Shown: positions 1 to 11,338 of the stretch, piece by piece | Layout: each line of letters opens with the position of its first letter | Numbering within the stretch: position 1 is the first letter of the stretch | NCBI GenBank assembly: GCA_035222895.1 | Contig: JAVYIG010000090.1 | Coordinates: 496,001 to 560,000 of the forward strand | Length of the DNA stretch: 64,000 bases | Direction of reading: 5' to 3' | DNA from: Strongylocentrotus droebachiensis | Taxonomy: Eukaryota; Echinodermata; Echinoidea; Camarodonta; Strongylocentrotidae | Program-made: the position numbers and the translations under genes | The notes under the pieces: generated by a model | Databases searched by the model: none | What the model was told of the DNA's origin: nothing | Seen by the model: the letters and a program-made list of their open reading frames with translations, nothing else

Positions 1-1560
1 CAATATGGACATGTTATAAATGAGTGACATCTTGCTGCTTTCATACTGTGGCTAGCTGATTAGTGTTGATGGCATGAGTACTATTTGAGAATGAATAACT
101 GTCATGCTCTCTTCATACCTGCGAGCTGACCAGACCAGTTATAGTAATCATATCCCATTACCGGTATTTGAATTTGAGAGGAAATCAATTTTTCATGAAA
201 CAGTATCATTGAAGAAAATGGGTGGAGATGGTTAGTAATTGAGATCCAAACATGATGTACATAGTGTTTACAGCCTCTTTTGCAAGCTTTGATCTGAATA
301 CACTTATTGTGGCAAAGTAATTTACTTCATACAGCACAGGTTCCTGTATATTATTTAATCTTCATATTACAAAAAAATGTTTCTTTGGGGAAAAACAATA
401 GAGAACAATGAGAAGATGGTTTAAAGTCACCTTATTAAAAGCAGAGTAAATAGTGTAGGAAATTCTTAATTGATTTGAATTAAATCAATAGCTATTGGGT
501 CAAGATCTTTCACTTGCTTTTGCTGGTTATCCCCACTGTAGCCAATAGAGGGCGACATACCCATGTGCATGGACAGAAACAAGTGTATAGTTACAGACTC
601 TATGCTAATATTCATTTATTAAGCCTGCTGGATTTTGAAAATGCACAGAAAGAACTGCAGTATAAAGTCCAGATCACTCCCTATTCTAAAAAAAGAAAGA
701 AATTGTTTGGTGTTTTTTTAGTCCACTTTTCTATCACTTGCTATGGAGTTTGAGATCACTCTGAAATTCTATTCTTTGTTTTCATTCTTTGTTTGCAGTT
801 TATATTTTAGTTTCCGATTGTTGTTCTGTATTTATTGATAAAAAAGAATAGCTTGAGTTGCCTAGTAATGGTCCAATGGAGGATTTTGTTAATTGATTTA
901 ATGATAGAATAAAAAGAAATGTTATAATCAAATAAAGATACAGGCTAGTATTCCCAATATCCTTCACATTTACAATGTATGGAAGAGTAAGTCTACTAGT
1001 TGTAACTTGACTATTTCCACTAAAATGTCAGTTTCTGTACTGTTTTTGACCAATATGAATATCTTTAACTCAACATGATCCAAGTCATAAGTTCTACTAC
1101 ATGTACAATTAAGCATTGAGGACTCTTAAAATGTTCACATCATGAATATATTACTTGTAGCTGATATGGCACTAGTTTGTCTTCTTGAATGAAATGTGCC
1201 ATAAAGATGCAAACTACATTAAAAAATGTTGATTTTTTGTTGTTGAAGGAACATTGATTGTTTATTTTAATAAAGATTTTCATGTACAGCAATTGTTCTT
1301 GATGAGTGGCAAATCTTTTGAAGAAGTATTAAATTCATACTAATAATTATTTTATTGTGTTGAGAGATAGTGAGTAGCTATTGACTGAAATTAAGAGCTG
1401 AGCTTGATAGCAACTAGTGAGATTGTGAGAGAACGCCCTTTATTTATGCATTTTTTGCTAGGATTATAATAATCTATATATACACTGTGCTATACACATT
1501 TAATTTCCACTCATCAGTCATCATACAATCAAGACAAAGCAGAAACATTTCAAATAAGGT
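1..1560. other. AT-rich non-coding stretch, nothing recognised
   Basis: No convincing exon, RNA gene or transposon terminus is seen. A 79-codon open frame at 514-753 has no recognisable domain and is probably chance. Confidence 0.5.
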
Positions 1561-1625
1561 ACCCCTAAAATTCAGAATATCTTCAGTTAATCCGATTTAA
1601 CCCCCCCCCCCCTATACAATTAATC

Positions 1626-2445
1626 AGGGGCGGATCTAGCTTTTTGCCAAGGGGGGGGGGGGGGGGTTGACTAACAAATACAAAAAATATTTAAAAAATC
1701 CAAAAATCAAGCCGTTTTACTGTTTTACCTTCTTTCTTCTCACTTGACTGCCCGGAGGGGGGGGGGGGGGGGGTTTACAGGCGCGGATCCAGGATTTTCC
1801 AATAGGGGGGGCCGGAAATTCGAAAATCGCGCAGACCGTTATTTCAACTTACTGGTACCTACATGGAAAGGGGACATGCTCACTTCACGTCTCTTGTCCG
1901 ATATCAACATTCCCCGTTTTTAAGTTATGCTCGCGCGCAATCTTTTTGACATTTCCATCAGTAGGGCTGAAGCCTCTTGCCCCAATATCTATTTCCTGGT
2001 TTCATAATTTGGCGAGCGAGCGGAAATTTGAGCATATGTATGTTGTTAAAGTGTTATTTGTCACCAAAATATACGAGATAAGATATACAAAATGCATATT
2101 GGTAATTTTTAAATTTTCGGGGAAAGAGAGGCTGCAACCCCATCCCGCATTAACTGCAGGTGTTTTGAAATGAAATCAGACTCCCCAAAAAATTAATAAC
2201 CAAAACGCACGAATCCAGTTTCAAAAATCCAAAAAATGTCAGCTTCAGAGGGGGGGGGGCACATCCCCCTAGACTCCCTCTAAAAGTATTAACCGAATCG
2301 CACGAACCCAGTTTACAAAATTCAGCTTCAGAGCTGGAGAGGACATCCCCCCCCCCCCCCCCCCCCCCCAAGGTCACCCCTGTGCGCGCAAGCGCGAAAT
2401 TAACGCTGGCGCGTCCTGGCGCTAATGCGTAAGCAGGGGCGGCGG
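1626..2445. repeat. Cluster of hAT-like element ends and G/C runs
   Basis: Several copies of the terminal motif CAGGGGCGGATC or CAGGCGCGGATC occur here (about 1626, 1779 and, as a variant, 2434), each followed by a short spacer and a long G run. The same termini bound elements elsewhere in the window that have 8-bp target duplications. Matching right ends are not clear, so this looks like overlapping fragments. The C run at 2347-2369 is pure homopolymer. Confidence 0.55.
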
Positions 2446-2984
2446 AGCTATTTCTAAAGTGGAAAGCACCAACAAAAAACGGCACTTACAAAGCGAAATC
2501 TCAAAGCGAAAATATATATTTTTTAGACATTGGTATATACCCCTTCATTGTGATTCAATTATCAGGGACGATTTCAATATTTGTTTTTCTTTATATATTA
2601 TACAAGAACTTGGAGAGGGGCTTGGAGAGACACTTGATATGGAATTTTTAATGGGTCACTGAACCTGTCATGAACTGACAGATCACGATTGATGATGATT
2701 GCTTAAGCATCACACTTTCGGCTGGGTGTGACTGTCTGAATATTCATTTGCGAGCGAGAAAAAAATGTAAGATCTGTGAGGTCGCAGAATGAAAAATTAC
2801 ATCTTATAAAGAGGGAAAAAACAAATCATGATGGGGTTATAAGCACATAACGGAAGACTGAAAAGACCTCTGTTAAGTGACATATAATAAATTGTATCAT
2901 CTATAAATGCGAGCGAGCGAGCTTTAGGGGAAATTACTCTTAGTCGCTTTAAATTAGGTGCAAGACTAATGATGAGAGGTAAAG

Positions 2985-3720
2985 GGGACACTTATCGAAA
3001 GGGATAAAGACACTTATTAGAAAAGAAAAGGAGCATGTGTCAAGGTACAAAGAGTAATTATCAAAGGTTCAAACGGGGCACTTCTTACACCTGAAAGGAG
3101 GCACTCACCAGAAATGAGATAGGGCACTTATAAGTATGGGAAATGGGCATTTGTCGACGGAAAAGGGGCATCCATCAGAAATTGATTTATCAGAGGTGAA
3201 AAGGGGCATTTATGAAAAGGGGATAGGTCCCTTATTAGAAAGGAAAAGGGGCACGATTCAAAATAAAAGGGCAGTTAGCAGAGGTGAAAATGGGCACCCA
3301 TCATAGATGAAAAGAGTACTTATCAGGAAGGGAAGGGGTACTTTTCAAAGTAAAACGAGCATCTCTCAGATTTGAATAGGGGCAATTATCGGAGGTGAAG
3401 AGCGCACTGAAGTGAAAAGAATTAACTTCTCGTATATGAAAAAGGTCATTTACCAGAGATGAAAAGGGGTACTTATGAGAATGAAAAGGGACACTTTCTA
3501 TTTATGAAGGGCCTCATTTTTCTAAATAGCCCTTATCAGATAGGAAAGGGGGCACATGTGTTGATAAAATGTGCGCTTATCCGAGTTAAAAAGGGGTAGC
3601 TCTAAAAAGGGGAAAAGGCAGGGGCACTTCTTACAAAGTAAAAGTGGCCCTTTGGGGGTACTTGAAAAGTGGGGGGGAACTTTTCCCCCTACCCCTGCCA
3701 CCCGCCCCATCATCTAAAAA
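2985..3720. repeat. Degenerate minisatellite, roughly 30-bp unit
   Basis: About 20 imperfect tandem units share a core like AAAAGGGGCACTTATCAGAG. Units vary in length and are rich in small indels, so the array is old. It is purine-rich on this strand. There is no coding potential. Confidence 0.75.
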
Positions 3721-3740
3721 TCCAAAATGATGTTGTAAAG

Positions 3741-4090
3741 GGGCCGGGCGCGGCTTTATCATGAGTGCTTTTATGTGAACCTCTTCAATTTTTTATGAAT
3801 ATATTAATTATACTGGATTCCGACCCAGATTGCACACCCTAAAATGATAGTATGATCATCCCTAATACGCTTGCAGTTCACGTATGCACCCCTTCCTCCT
3901 GATCCACCGTTACCGTCACTGCCATTTACGTATGGCCGGCCGGTGTGACCGCGCCGTTTGTCCTACCAGTTTCGTTTGTCCGTCGGACATAATATGCGGG
4001 TTTTCTGCTCGCACGGATCGTCCGAGGGACGATCCGTGCGGTTTGCTATCCGCGCAGTCTGTCCCCCCATTGTTTTACGTGTATATTTGA
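3741..4090. repeat. Dispersed repeat, diverged copy also at 14430-14700
   Basis: The stretch starting GGGGCCGGGCGCGGC and the stretch with CCTGATCCACCGTTACCGTC both have diverged counterparts at 14440-14700, where their order is reversed. It contains a perfect short hairpin (4011-4039). Family unknown. Confidence 0.5.
4011..4039. repeat. Perfect 13-bp inverted repeat with 3-nt loop
   Basis: GCACGGATCGTCC, a GAG loop, then GGACGATCCGTGC. It is GC-rich, so it would be a stable cruciform or RNA stem, and it lies inside a dispersed repeat. Confidence 0.8.
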
Positions 4091-4424
4091 TAAAAGGTAA
4101 ATATTAAAGGAAGCAACTCGGCAAATCAATGTATTTAGACTCATTGTAAATCATGTGGTTGGCATTTTTACTCGAAATTACATAATAATAACTCTCTACA
4201 ATTTTTTAAAGCAAATGGGCCAGTCCTTTTGAAAGTAGAAGTGAATATTTTCTTTAAAACCTTTATTCTATGAAGGCATACTCGTGATATCGGCCCCACA
4301 ATTACTGTTGAAATCGATTGTACGTGGCTTCGTACTTCAACCAACTCACTACTAGTATATACTCGTGATAAAATTGATTAAAAATGGGGTTGAAAGTGAA
4401 TGGGGGAGGCTAGAGTATTTAAGA

Positions 4425-4815
4425 TAAGGTAGAGCGTAGCACGAATTGGCGGATGCTCAGGAGGTAGGGGCATTTAATTACGGTCAGATGAGCATATTTT
4501 AATACCTTATTCATGACACTGGCAGGTCACTAATTGGCGTATGGTCCAAGGGGCGGAGCCCCCGGAAGCGCAGGGGTTTTAGGCATTACAATTAAGGTCA
4601 GATTAGCATCCAGGGGCCAGCCTTAGGGCCCAAGATGGGGTACAGGGGGCAGAGCCCCTGGAATTAGCTCAGGGGTATGGGCATTTAATTACGGTTACAT
4701 GAGCATACTTTCTTTTCTATTTAATTCTCTTTAATATACTTTTTGTGTGGGGGTGGGAGGGGGGGCTTGAGCCCCCAAGCCCGCCGTTCCGCGGGACCTG
4801 ACATGTCGGCCTCTA
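4425..4815. repeat. Dispersed repeat shared with 12545-12700
   Basis: Blocks such as GGCATTTAATTACGGTCAG and CACTGGCAGGTCA occur here and again near 12620-12690 inside another element. Within the stretch the block starting GGCATTTAATTACGGT is repeated twice. It ends near GTTCCGCGGGACCTGAC, the inverse of the CCCCGCGGAACG seen near 12509. Confidence 0.5.
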
Positions 4816-5559
4816 AATAGTAAATAAGCACATTTCTTGCCTGACTGTAAATTGTGATATATGTCATTCTCCAACAAACGCATAAAAAGTATAATTTACT
4901 AAAAAGTGAGGAAAAATCCCGGAAAATTAGGCCATTTCAGCAACATCTGTATATCACTGGTATCAAATTAGAACCAAAAAAAAAAATCACTTTTCAAGTT
5001 TATTTTGGTGGGGGGGGGGGGTAGAAACTGGCTGAATACTTACACCTATGGTGTCGAGGGGCTCTTTCTTCATTTTATTGTTCGGTAATAAATAAGGTTA
5101 GTTTGTGTGGGTGTCACTCAGGCGCGGGTATACGGGGGGCGATGGACCCGCCCCCCCCCTCTTTGAAAAAATAAGAAAGGAAAGGAAAGAAAAAAGAAAG
5201 GAAAGGAAAAAGTAAAGAAAGAAGGGCTAAAAACACGAGTTAGAAGTAGACCCATCAGGGCACTCACTTATCCGTATCAGGAGGAAAAATACACGGGGGC
5301 TCGGGGTGAATTAGCCCCCGAAATGCCAAAAAGAGCCCCCGAAAGTCATAAAAGTAACCCCGAAATGTTTAAAGTATTTTTTCCCTGATCCGTATATAGG
5401 ACAAGGCCCTGGGGCAGCTAGCCATACTCCGATATTTGGGTCGTTTTCCGATCAGAACTAGCCCTAACTATCATTCCAGGATTTTTTGTTTCAGAACCTA
5501 AGACAAAGTTACCCAATCCCTTTAAGTTTCAAAAAGTAGACTTCATTGAATTGTAATTA

Positions 5560-6215
5560 GGCTTAGGAACCAGGGGGAGGGGGCTTGGGGGGCACAGCCC
5601 CCCCAAAAAAAAAATATTAAGGGGGGGCTCAGAGATCATTGAGCCCCCCCCCCCCCAATATTTTTGGCGGGGCTTAGATATCATTGAGTCCTTAGGGGCT
5701 AAGATACCATTGAGCCCCCAATATTTTAAGTGGGGCTCAGATATCATTGAGCCGCCCCCAAGACTTATTGCGGGGCTCGGATATCATGAACCCCCCTCCT
5801 CCCCAATCATTATATTCTAGGCATGAAATTCATGTATACCTATAATCTACAGACTTACCATTCAAATATTTTATAAATATTTATTTGGGGAGGAGGGGGG
5901 GGGGGGGGCCTCAGACATCGGATCTCGCATATCATTGACCCAACAAATATATTTGGTGGATCTCGGATATCATTTTAAACCCCCAAATATTTTGGAGGGA
6001 CTCTGATATCATTGAGCCCCCCCCCCCCCCCCATATGTTGGTGGGGCTCAGATATCAAAAGCCCCCCCCCCCCTCAATTGTTTTTGGTGGGGCTCGGATA
6101 ACATCACGGAGCCCCCCGATATTTTTGAGGGGCTCGGATATCATTGAGCCCCCCCCCCCCCCCCCCCCAATATTTCGGCCGGGCTCGGTTATCATGAGCG
6201 CCCTCCCCAATATTT
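5560..6215. repeat. Degenerate minisatellite with ATATCATTGAGCCCC core
   Basis: A dozen or so units of about 40-60 bp, each made of GGGGCTCGGATATCATTGAG, a long C run and an AATATTTT-type spacer. Unit length varies mainly through the homopolymer. The array ends at the edge of the hAT transposase relic, and the open frame of that relic reads back into the last unit. Confidence 0.75.
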
Positions 6216-6639
6216 TGTTCGTGTTGATGAGTTGAGGGAAGTGTATGCCGGAGATATTGATTTTGTAGCATTAACTCAGCAGCTAACAAGCCTCCAAGAC
6301 GTGTCTGACGATGAGAGTAAACCTATCAAATACATTAAAACAATCTGTGAGATTTTCAACAACAGTCCAATCTATAAGAGATCATTCTCAGAGGTGCACA
6401 TTCTTCTTCTCATTTACCTTACAATCCCAGTTACAACGGCAACTTGCGAGAGAACATTCTCTGTCTTGAAACGGATCAAAACTTCTCTGATAAGTACAAT
6501 GACCCAAAGAAAGCTCAACCAAAGCTTAATATTACACATATATAAATCTCGTACAGATAAACTGAACTTGAAAACTATTGCCCAAAACTTTGTTTCCAGA
6601 AACACAAGAAGACAAAACTTCTTTGGCACATTTGTCTGA
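6211..6639 (+). pseudogene. hAT transposase C-terminal fragment (dimerisation region)
   Basis: The open frame ends at a TGA at 6639 and has no proper ATG start. The segment TATCERTFSVLKRIKTSL followed by MTQRKLNQSLILHIYK matches the conserved hATC dimerisation motif of hAT transposases and of domesticated relatives such as ZMYM1 and the p52rIPK-like proteins. Only about 140 residues remain; the RNase-H-like catalytic core and zinc finger are absent. Upstream the frame dissolves into the C-rich minisatellite. It is probably a dead copy. A domesticated exon is possible but nothing supports it. Confidence 0.8.
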
Positions 6640-7310
6640 GGCTGCATGAAAAGAAGAAAAGTCTGAAATTTTTCGCCGCGATGACATAGACGAGGAACAA
6701 AGAATTTATTTTTAGATGCAAATTAAAGACAAAGGAGGATCTCAGAATTATATTTTTGGGTGGTGCCACATTTTAGTTTTTAAATATGTCCGATTATAGG
6801 CATGTGTGACAAAAAAAAGTTTTGTTTTTCACGTTCCTGGGGTATTATTTTTTCCAAAGGTGTTAAATGGGTGTTATTTTAACATCTAGTACTTTGTCAT
6901 ACTTAATAAAAAAAACTGAATATCTTATAATTCAACGATTTCTTCAAGTAGGCCTACTTTTATTAATTTCTTGAACTGCTTAAAAGTAAGGCTACAAAAT
7001 AATGCTTTGTTATTGTAGAGCTGTAGTGTGAAAAGGCTACTTAGTAATTCACATTTATAGATTGGTGCACATCATTATGCTTGATCATCCTTTATTTGCT
7101 ACCTATGATATTTGAATATTCATTATTTCCTTTTATTATATAAATGAACATGTAAATCCCTATATATGCAAAATAAACCATGGAGGTTTAAAGTTGTAAA
7201 GCCCATGGCAGTTCAACACACGCAATCATGAAATAAGGGTGTCTTCATCGAAGTGTCTCTGTAAGTTTAGAACGACGCCCTGTGCCTACCCGATCAGGCC
7301 ACTCTACATT
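6640..7310. other. Non-coding, nothing recognised
   Basis: AT-rich sequence following the transposase relic. It may be the 3' part of that transposon, but no terminal inverted repeat was found. Confidence 0.4.
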
Positions 7311-8112
7311 CAGGGGCGTCGCTAAAGGGGGGGGGGGGGTGTGGGGTTGAAGTCGGTGGTATTTTTTATGTCGGTCGGCCAGCAATTTTTCCCCCTTAGA
7401 ACTGTGACTTGTTATCGGACAAAGAAACATTTTTGAAAATTCAGACAATGATTTAGAGTCGGTTCAATGAATCGTCTTCTTTTTCTAATAATTTAATGAA
7501 ACGTCGAAGCTCCCGCGCTTCGCGCGAGAGGGTGAGAAACTGAATTCAGACAATTAGGGTTAAGAGTAGAGAACGGTATACAACAAATCGTCTTCTTTCT
7601 ATAATAATTTAATGAAACGTCTAAGCCTCCGCGCTTCGTGTGGGATGGGGAAACTGAATTCACACAAGGATTAAGAGTCGAGAACGGTACAACAAATCGT
7701 CTTCTTTTCATAATAATTTAATGGAACGTCTAAGCTACCGCGCTTCGCGCGGGAGCCCTTTCACCCATCCCCTCCCCCACCTAGGGAGCGCTTTGCGCGC
7801 TCTTTAAGTGATTCGCTTGCTCAATACCGCCCCTCCCTAAAATAAGATCCTAGCTACGCGCCTGCATTAAAATATGTAGCCATGATGCTTACTAAGTTGA
7901 CGAAATAATTTGTATATTTATGTCGTCGACGAAAATGACCATTTGCGCATAACAATTTAGCCTTTGGCCCGGGTTTATTTGGGGTTAAATTTGTAGATAT
8001 TGGAACATTTAATTTTGTCGGTAATTAATTGGTGGCTTGTTTTGTCGGAAAATCGTTGGCCTCTATACCCCCCCCCCCCCCCCCCACTGAAAAAGGTCTA
8101 GCGACGCCACTG
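7311..8112. mobile_element. Candidate hAT-like non-autonomous element, 802 bp
   Basis: It begins CAGGGGCGTCGCTA and ends TAGCGACGCCACTG, an imperfect inverted pair next to G and C runs. This is the same architecture as the elements with proven 8-bp duplications. The flanks here (tctacatt and acgacaca) do not match, so either the duplication has decayed or the ends come from different insertions. No transposase is encoded. A three-copy tandem repeat occupies 7465-7760. Confidence 0.55.
7465..7760. repeat. Three-copy tandem repeat, about 110-bp unit
   Basis: Each unit contains AATCGTCTTCTTT, TAATAATTTAATGAAACGTC and CGCGCTTCGCGCG in the same order. Units begin near 7472, 7587 and 7696; the third is partial. 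CGCGCTTCGCGCG is itself nearly palindromic. Confidence 0.8.
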
Positions 8113-8880
8113 ACGACACATCAGGCCTATACTTGCGTTTTGTTAGAGGCTCAAGTATCCGGGCCAGCTATTTATAGTTGAGTTAGTTTTGAAGAAAAAC
8201 AAAACGAGTACTCCCTCTCCAATCGTATTGGTTATTGGGGAATTTCGAATGTCATCAAATATGTTTTTTTTTCCTTTTAACATAATAATTGTTTTGCGAC
8301 TCAATTCAGGCCTGACTAAGTATAAACTTTTTCGTAAGGCAACAGACAAGTAATTTAGTCATATACCTGATTAACATTTAAAGATTTCCTACACTAGTGC
8401 CTGGCCGTGCGTGTCCCATATTTGAACACTAAGTTGCACCTGAAATTGCAACAAGTGCATTATAAGCTCTAAACGCTTTCTTTGATACAAATACACCAAC
8501 AAAAAATCCCCAAAGCTTGAATGCATACTATTTCACAAGATGTAATAATAATAAAAGCCCAATAGTCCACTCCAAATTTTATTAAACCGAAACGGAAATT
8601 CTTTTTGCCCAATTGATCGTGAGCCCGGCAATTAAACAATATGAATTATATTAATGATAAACTTACATGTACATGCAAATGCAGGATCATTTTTGCGCTT
8701 CTTGCTCCCAGCAAGATAGTTTCCTCCTACATTTAATTTTGTTGCTGTTATGAGTTTATGAGTTTATATTCATATTTTTGTTATCAAACAGGAATAAATA
8801 AGTGAATATATAAATACATTTGTACAATGATAATTGTAAAATGATGATAGAAGAACCAATGAAAATCGCAACTGATCTTC
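8113..8880. other. Non-coding, nothing recognised
   Basis: No motif or open frame with family resemblance was found. Confidence 0.4.
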
Positions 8881-9200
8881 CCTAATTCCTTTTCTTTTCT
8901 TCCTCTTTGTTTTCTGTCCCTTTCTCTCCTCTTTTCCTTTCACTTCCCTTACTTCTCTCTCTCTGTCTCTCTCATTTAAGTTTGCTGAGGGAGGCAGGGG
9001 CCTTTCGCCCCCTCCCCCCGATCCACGCGATTTTGGTGGGATTAATCGCAACTGATCTCTGCTTCTTTTCACCCTTTTCTTTTCTTCTTCCTCTTTTGTG
9101 TTCCATTTTAGCTCTCCTCTTTCCCTTTCCCTTTTTTCTCTCTTTTTCTTTGGCGGGGAGGGGGTGGGGTGGGGTGGTCGGGGAGGGGGGGGGGGGGGGT
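8880..9200. repeat. Polypyrimidine tract followed by G runs
   Basis: Long C/T-rich blocks (8885-8970, 9065-9150) on this strand are followed by a G-rich block at 9153-9200. Two half-repeats around AATCGCAACTGATCT (8867 and 9044) suggest an internal duplication of about 180 bp. The 195-codon minus-strand frame here is a low-complexity artefact. Confidence 0.6.
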
Positions 9201-9248
9201 CAGTGGCAAAGTCCTTTCTCCGCGATCCACATCTTGTTTGCAGAAAAT

Positions 9249-10043
9249 TTGATGTATGTAGAAAAAAAGGATTAAGATCCCGTGCAACGCTTCGAAATTT
9301 AAAAGAAGAATAAGAAAAATAAATTTGAGATTCGACCTTTATGTCTAGACGTTGCATAATGCAATTCGTTTTGGTATTTTATTCCATCTCAGAGTGGTTA
9401 TAGACGTTATTTTGTAAGGATAATAAAGATAAAGCTGTCCGGGTTTTTAAAGATAATGCGTCAAAAAAAATCGAACAAGCTGTTTATTTCTTTATTCATG
9501 GTCTGTTTCTACTGTTTATCTATTTTCATTGCCAACCCTCGAAAACGAATTTATTATGCATTTCACAGAGGAGTTTTGCATAGGAGAACTATATATATAT
9601 ATATCTATATATATGTATGTATACATATATATATATATACAAATTATTTATTGGGCTTATTTGCTTTCTAATGGATCCGTACAATATGGCACAGCTTTAG
9701 GGGCCTGGAAGAGGTCCTACCGGGGTTCCAGGGCGGAGCCCCAGGATGCTCTCGAGTTTATTTGACTTTCAAGAGAAAGTGTCTCTAAGATATAAAGAGA
9801 GATTATTTCTTCAATGAAGTGAAAGGACTCTTGAAAATAAAATAGCCCTTTCATTTCATTTTAGAAATAAACTCTAATCCATCCCTTGATATTTAAATTG
9901 CACTGCTCCTACTTCGTGCTTTGTTCACACTCTCCCTGATCTATAAAGAGTGCTATCTCTATTTGATCATCAACAGAAGCAAAATGCTAGGCCACGAACT
10001 TTTCGAAGCGTGACCAGATTCAAAGTATGCTTAAATGGGGGCA
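9249..10043. repeat. Tandem array unit 1 (intact, 795 bp)
   Basis: The first of three direct repeats. Landmarks in order are TTGATGTATGTAG, TCTAGACGTTGCATAATGC, AAAGCTGTCCGGG, an AT microsatellite, CCAGGATGCTCTCGAG and AGCAAAATGCTAGGCC. This copy has no insertion, so it provides the empty sites for the insertions in units 2 and 3. It also has about 31 bp (around 9873-9902) that unit 2 lacks. Confidence 0.85.
9588..9640. repeat. AT/TATATG microsatellite
   Basis: Alternating AT with ATGTATGTATAC interruptions; the equivalent site in array unit 2 is 10384-10425. Confidence 0.85.
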
Positions 10044-10382
10044 TTGATGTATGTAGAAAAAAAGGATTAAGATCCCGTGCAACGCTTCGAAATTTAAAAG
10101 AAGAATAAGAAAAATAAAGTTGAGATTCGACCTTTATGTCTAGACGTTGCATAATGCAATTCGTTTTGGTATTTTATTCCATCTCAGAGTGATTATAGAC
10201 GTTATTTTTTAAGGATAATCAAGATAAAGCTGTCCGGGTTTTTAAAGATAATGCTTCAAAACAAATCGAACAAGCTGTTTATTTCTTTATTCATGGTCTG
10301 TTTCTACTGTTTATCTATTTTCATTGCCAACCCTCGAAAACGAATTTAGTATGCATTTCACAGGAAGTTTGCATAGGAGAAC

Positions 10383-10415
<33 letters not shown>

Positions 10416-10662
10416 ACATATACAAATTATTTATTGGGCTTATTTTCAAGTTTTCTAATGGATCTGTACAATATGGCACAGCTTTAGGGGCCTGGAAGAG
10501 CCCCTACCGGGGGTTCCAGGGCGGAGCCCCAGGATCAGGGGCGTAGACAACGGGGGGGATGAGGGGGATGCATCCCCCCCACCTCACAAGGTGGGGGGGA
10601 TGGCATGTACAATCATCCCCCCCAGGTTTTGGGGAATGATATTTGCTTACTTAATAAGTCAT

Positions 10663-10762
10663 AATGATGATAATAATAGTAATAATAATAATGATAACAA
10701 TTATAATATTAATAATAATAATAATTATGATGATGATAATAATAATCCTCATCATTATTGTA
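10663..10762. repeat. AAT/ATG-type trinucleotide microsatellite
   Basis: Irregular runs of AATAATG and GATGATAAT inside the hAT-like element; the inverted copy of the element has the same block at 40245-40325. Confidence 0.85.
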
Positions 10763-10843
10763 ATTGTGTTTATTGTTATTAGCCGCATTCACACGGTGAA
10801 AGCCAATTCAGACGGTAAAAAAAAGAAAATCTTACAAGTATTT

Positions 10844-10883
10844 TGTGGTTATCTTGTGGTTTGGAAACCACAAGATAACCACA
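10844..10883. repeat. Perfect 19-bp-arm palindrome within the hAT-like element
   Basis: The left arm TGTGGTTATCTTGTGGTTT, two bases GG, then the exact complement. It is retained in the inverted copy near 40100-40160, so it belongs to the element. Confidence 0.85.
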
Positions 10884-10891
10884 AGATTAAA

Positions 10892-11338
10892 CAGGCGCGG
10901 ATCTACGGGGGTGGGGGGGGGGTTAGGGGGTTTAAACCCCCCCCTTGGGCGGCCCAAAAAAACAAACAAACAAAAAAAGGGAAAAAAAAGAAGAAAAAAA
11001 AAGAAAAAAAGAAAGAAAAAAGAACGCACGCTGGAGAGAAACCCTTTCAAGTGCAAATATTGTGAGAAGATATTCAACTCATCTGGTAACTTAACCAAAC
11101 ATATGATAACTCTGGATATAACTGTGTATTTAACTGTTACTTGATTTAAAAAGACGTTATCATGCACTGCTTTTTATGGTCTCCATTGTGTTAATAGATG
11201 CCAGGAAAACATCACTTACGGGGTTCAAATAAACACCCCCCAAAAAATCGGCTCGCCGCTTCGCGGCTCGTGGACCATGCTCCGCATCGTCATTATTTTG
11301 GTCAACCCCCCCTTAGCAAAAAGCTAGATCCGCCCCTG
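10892..11338. mobile_element. Nested element-like segment with CAGGCGCGGATC/GATCCGCCCCTG ends
   Basis: It starts CAGGCGCGGATCTAC with a G run and ends AGCTAGATCCGCCCCTG. A free-standing relative at 52747-53153 shows that this segment is a mobile unit in its own right. Its flanks (agattaaa, agtcatcc) are not duplicates, so a clean insertion is not shown. It holds an A-rich tract and a C2H2 zinc-finger fragment. Both copies of the outer element carry it, so it was acquired before the outer element spread. Confidence 0.6.
11023..11110 (+). pseudogene. C2H2 zinc-finger fragment inside a mobile element
   Basis: The frame reads [20 protein letters not shown] then HM, with the C-x2-C pair, the Phe and Leu core positions and the first His of a C2H2 finger. 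The second zinc His is missing (the HxxxH position reads D). The preceding linker reads AGEKPF only in a neighbouring frame, so one base has been gained or lost between linker and finger. It is a captured or decayed piece of a zinc-finger gene and cannot fold as a complete finger. Other copies are at about 39880-39990 and 52980-53065, both on the minus strand. Confidence 0.7.

Noticed and set aside
2340..2372. CRISPR-like or satellite array in the C-rich regions
   Set aside because: Pure homopolymer and degenerate minisatellite; no regular repeat-spacer layout, and the genome is eukaryotic.
8770..9357. 195-codon minus-strand open frame
   Set aside because: Composed of Lys/Arg/Glu/Pro low-complexity sequence from a purine/pyrimidine tract; no domain, no splice context.
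10664..11065. 133-codon frame with poly-Ile and poly-Lys
   Set aside because: Translation of a trinucleotide microsatellite and an A-rich tract; only the zinc-finger fragment inside has any protein resemblance.
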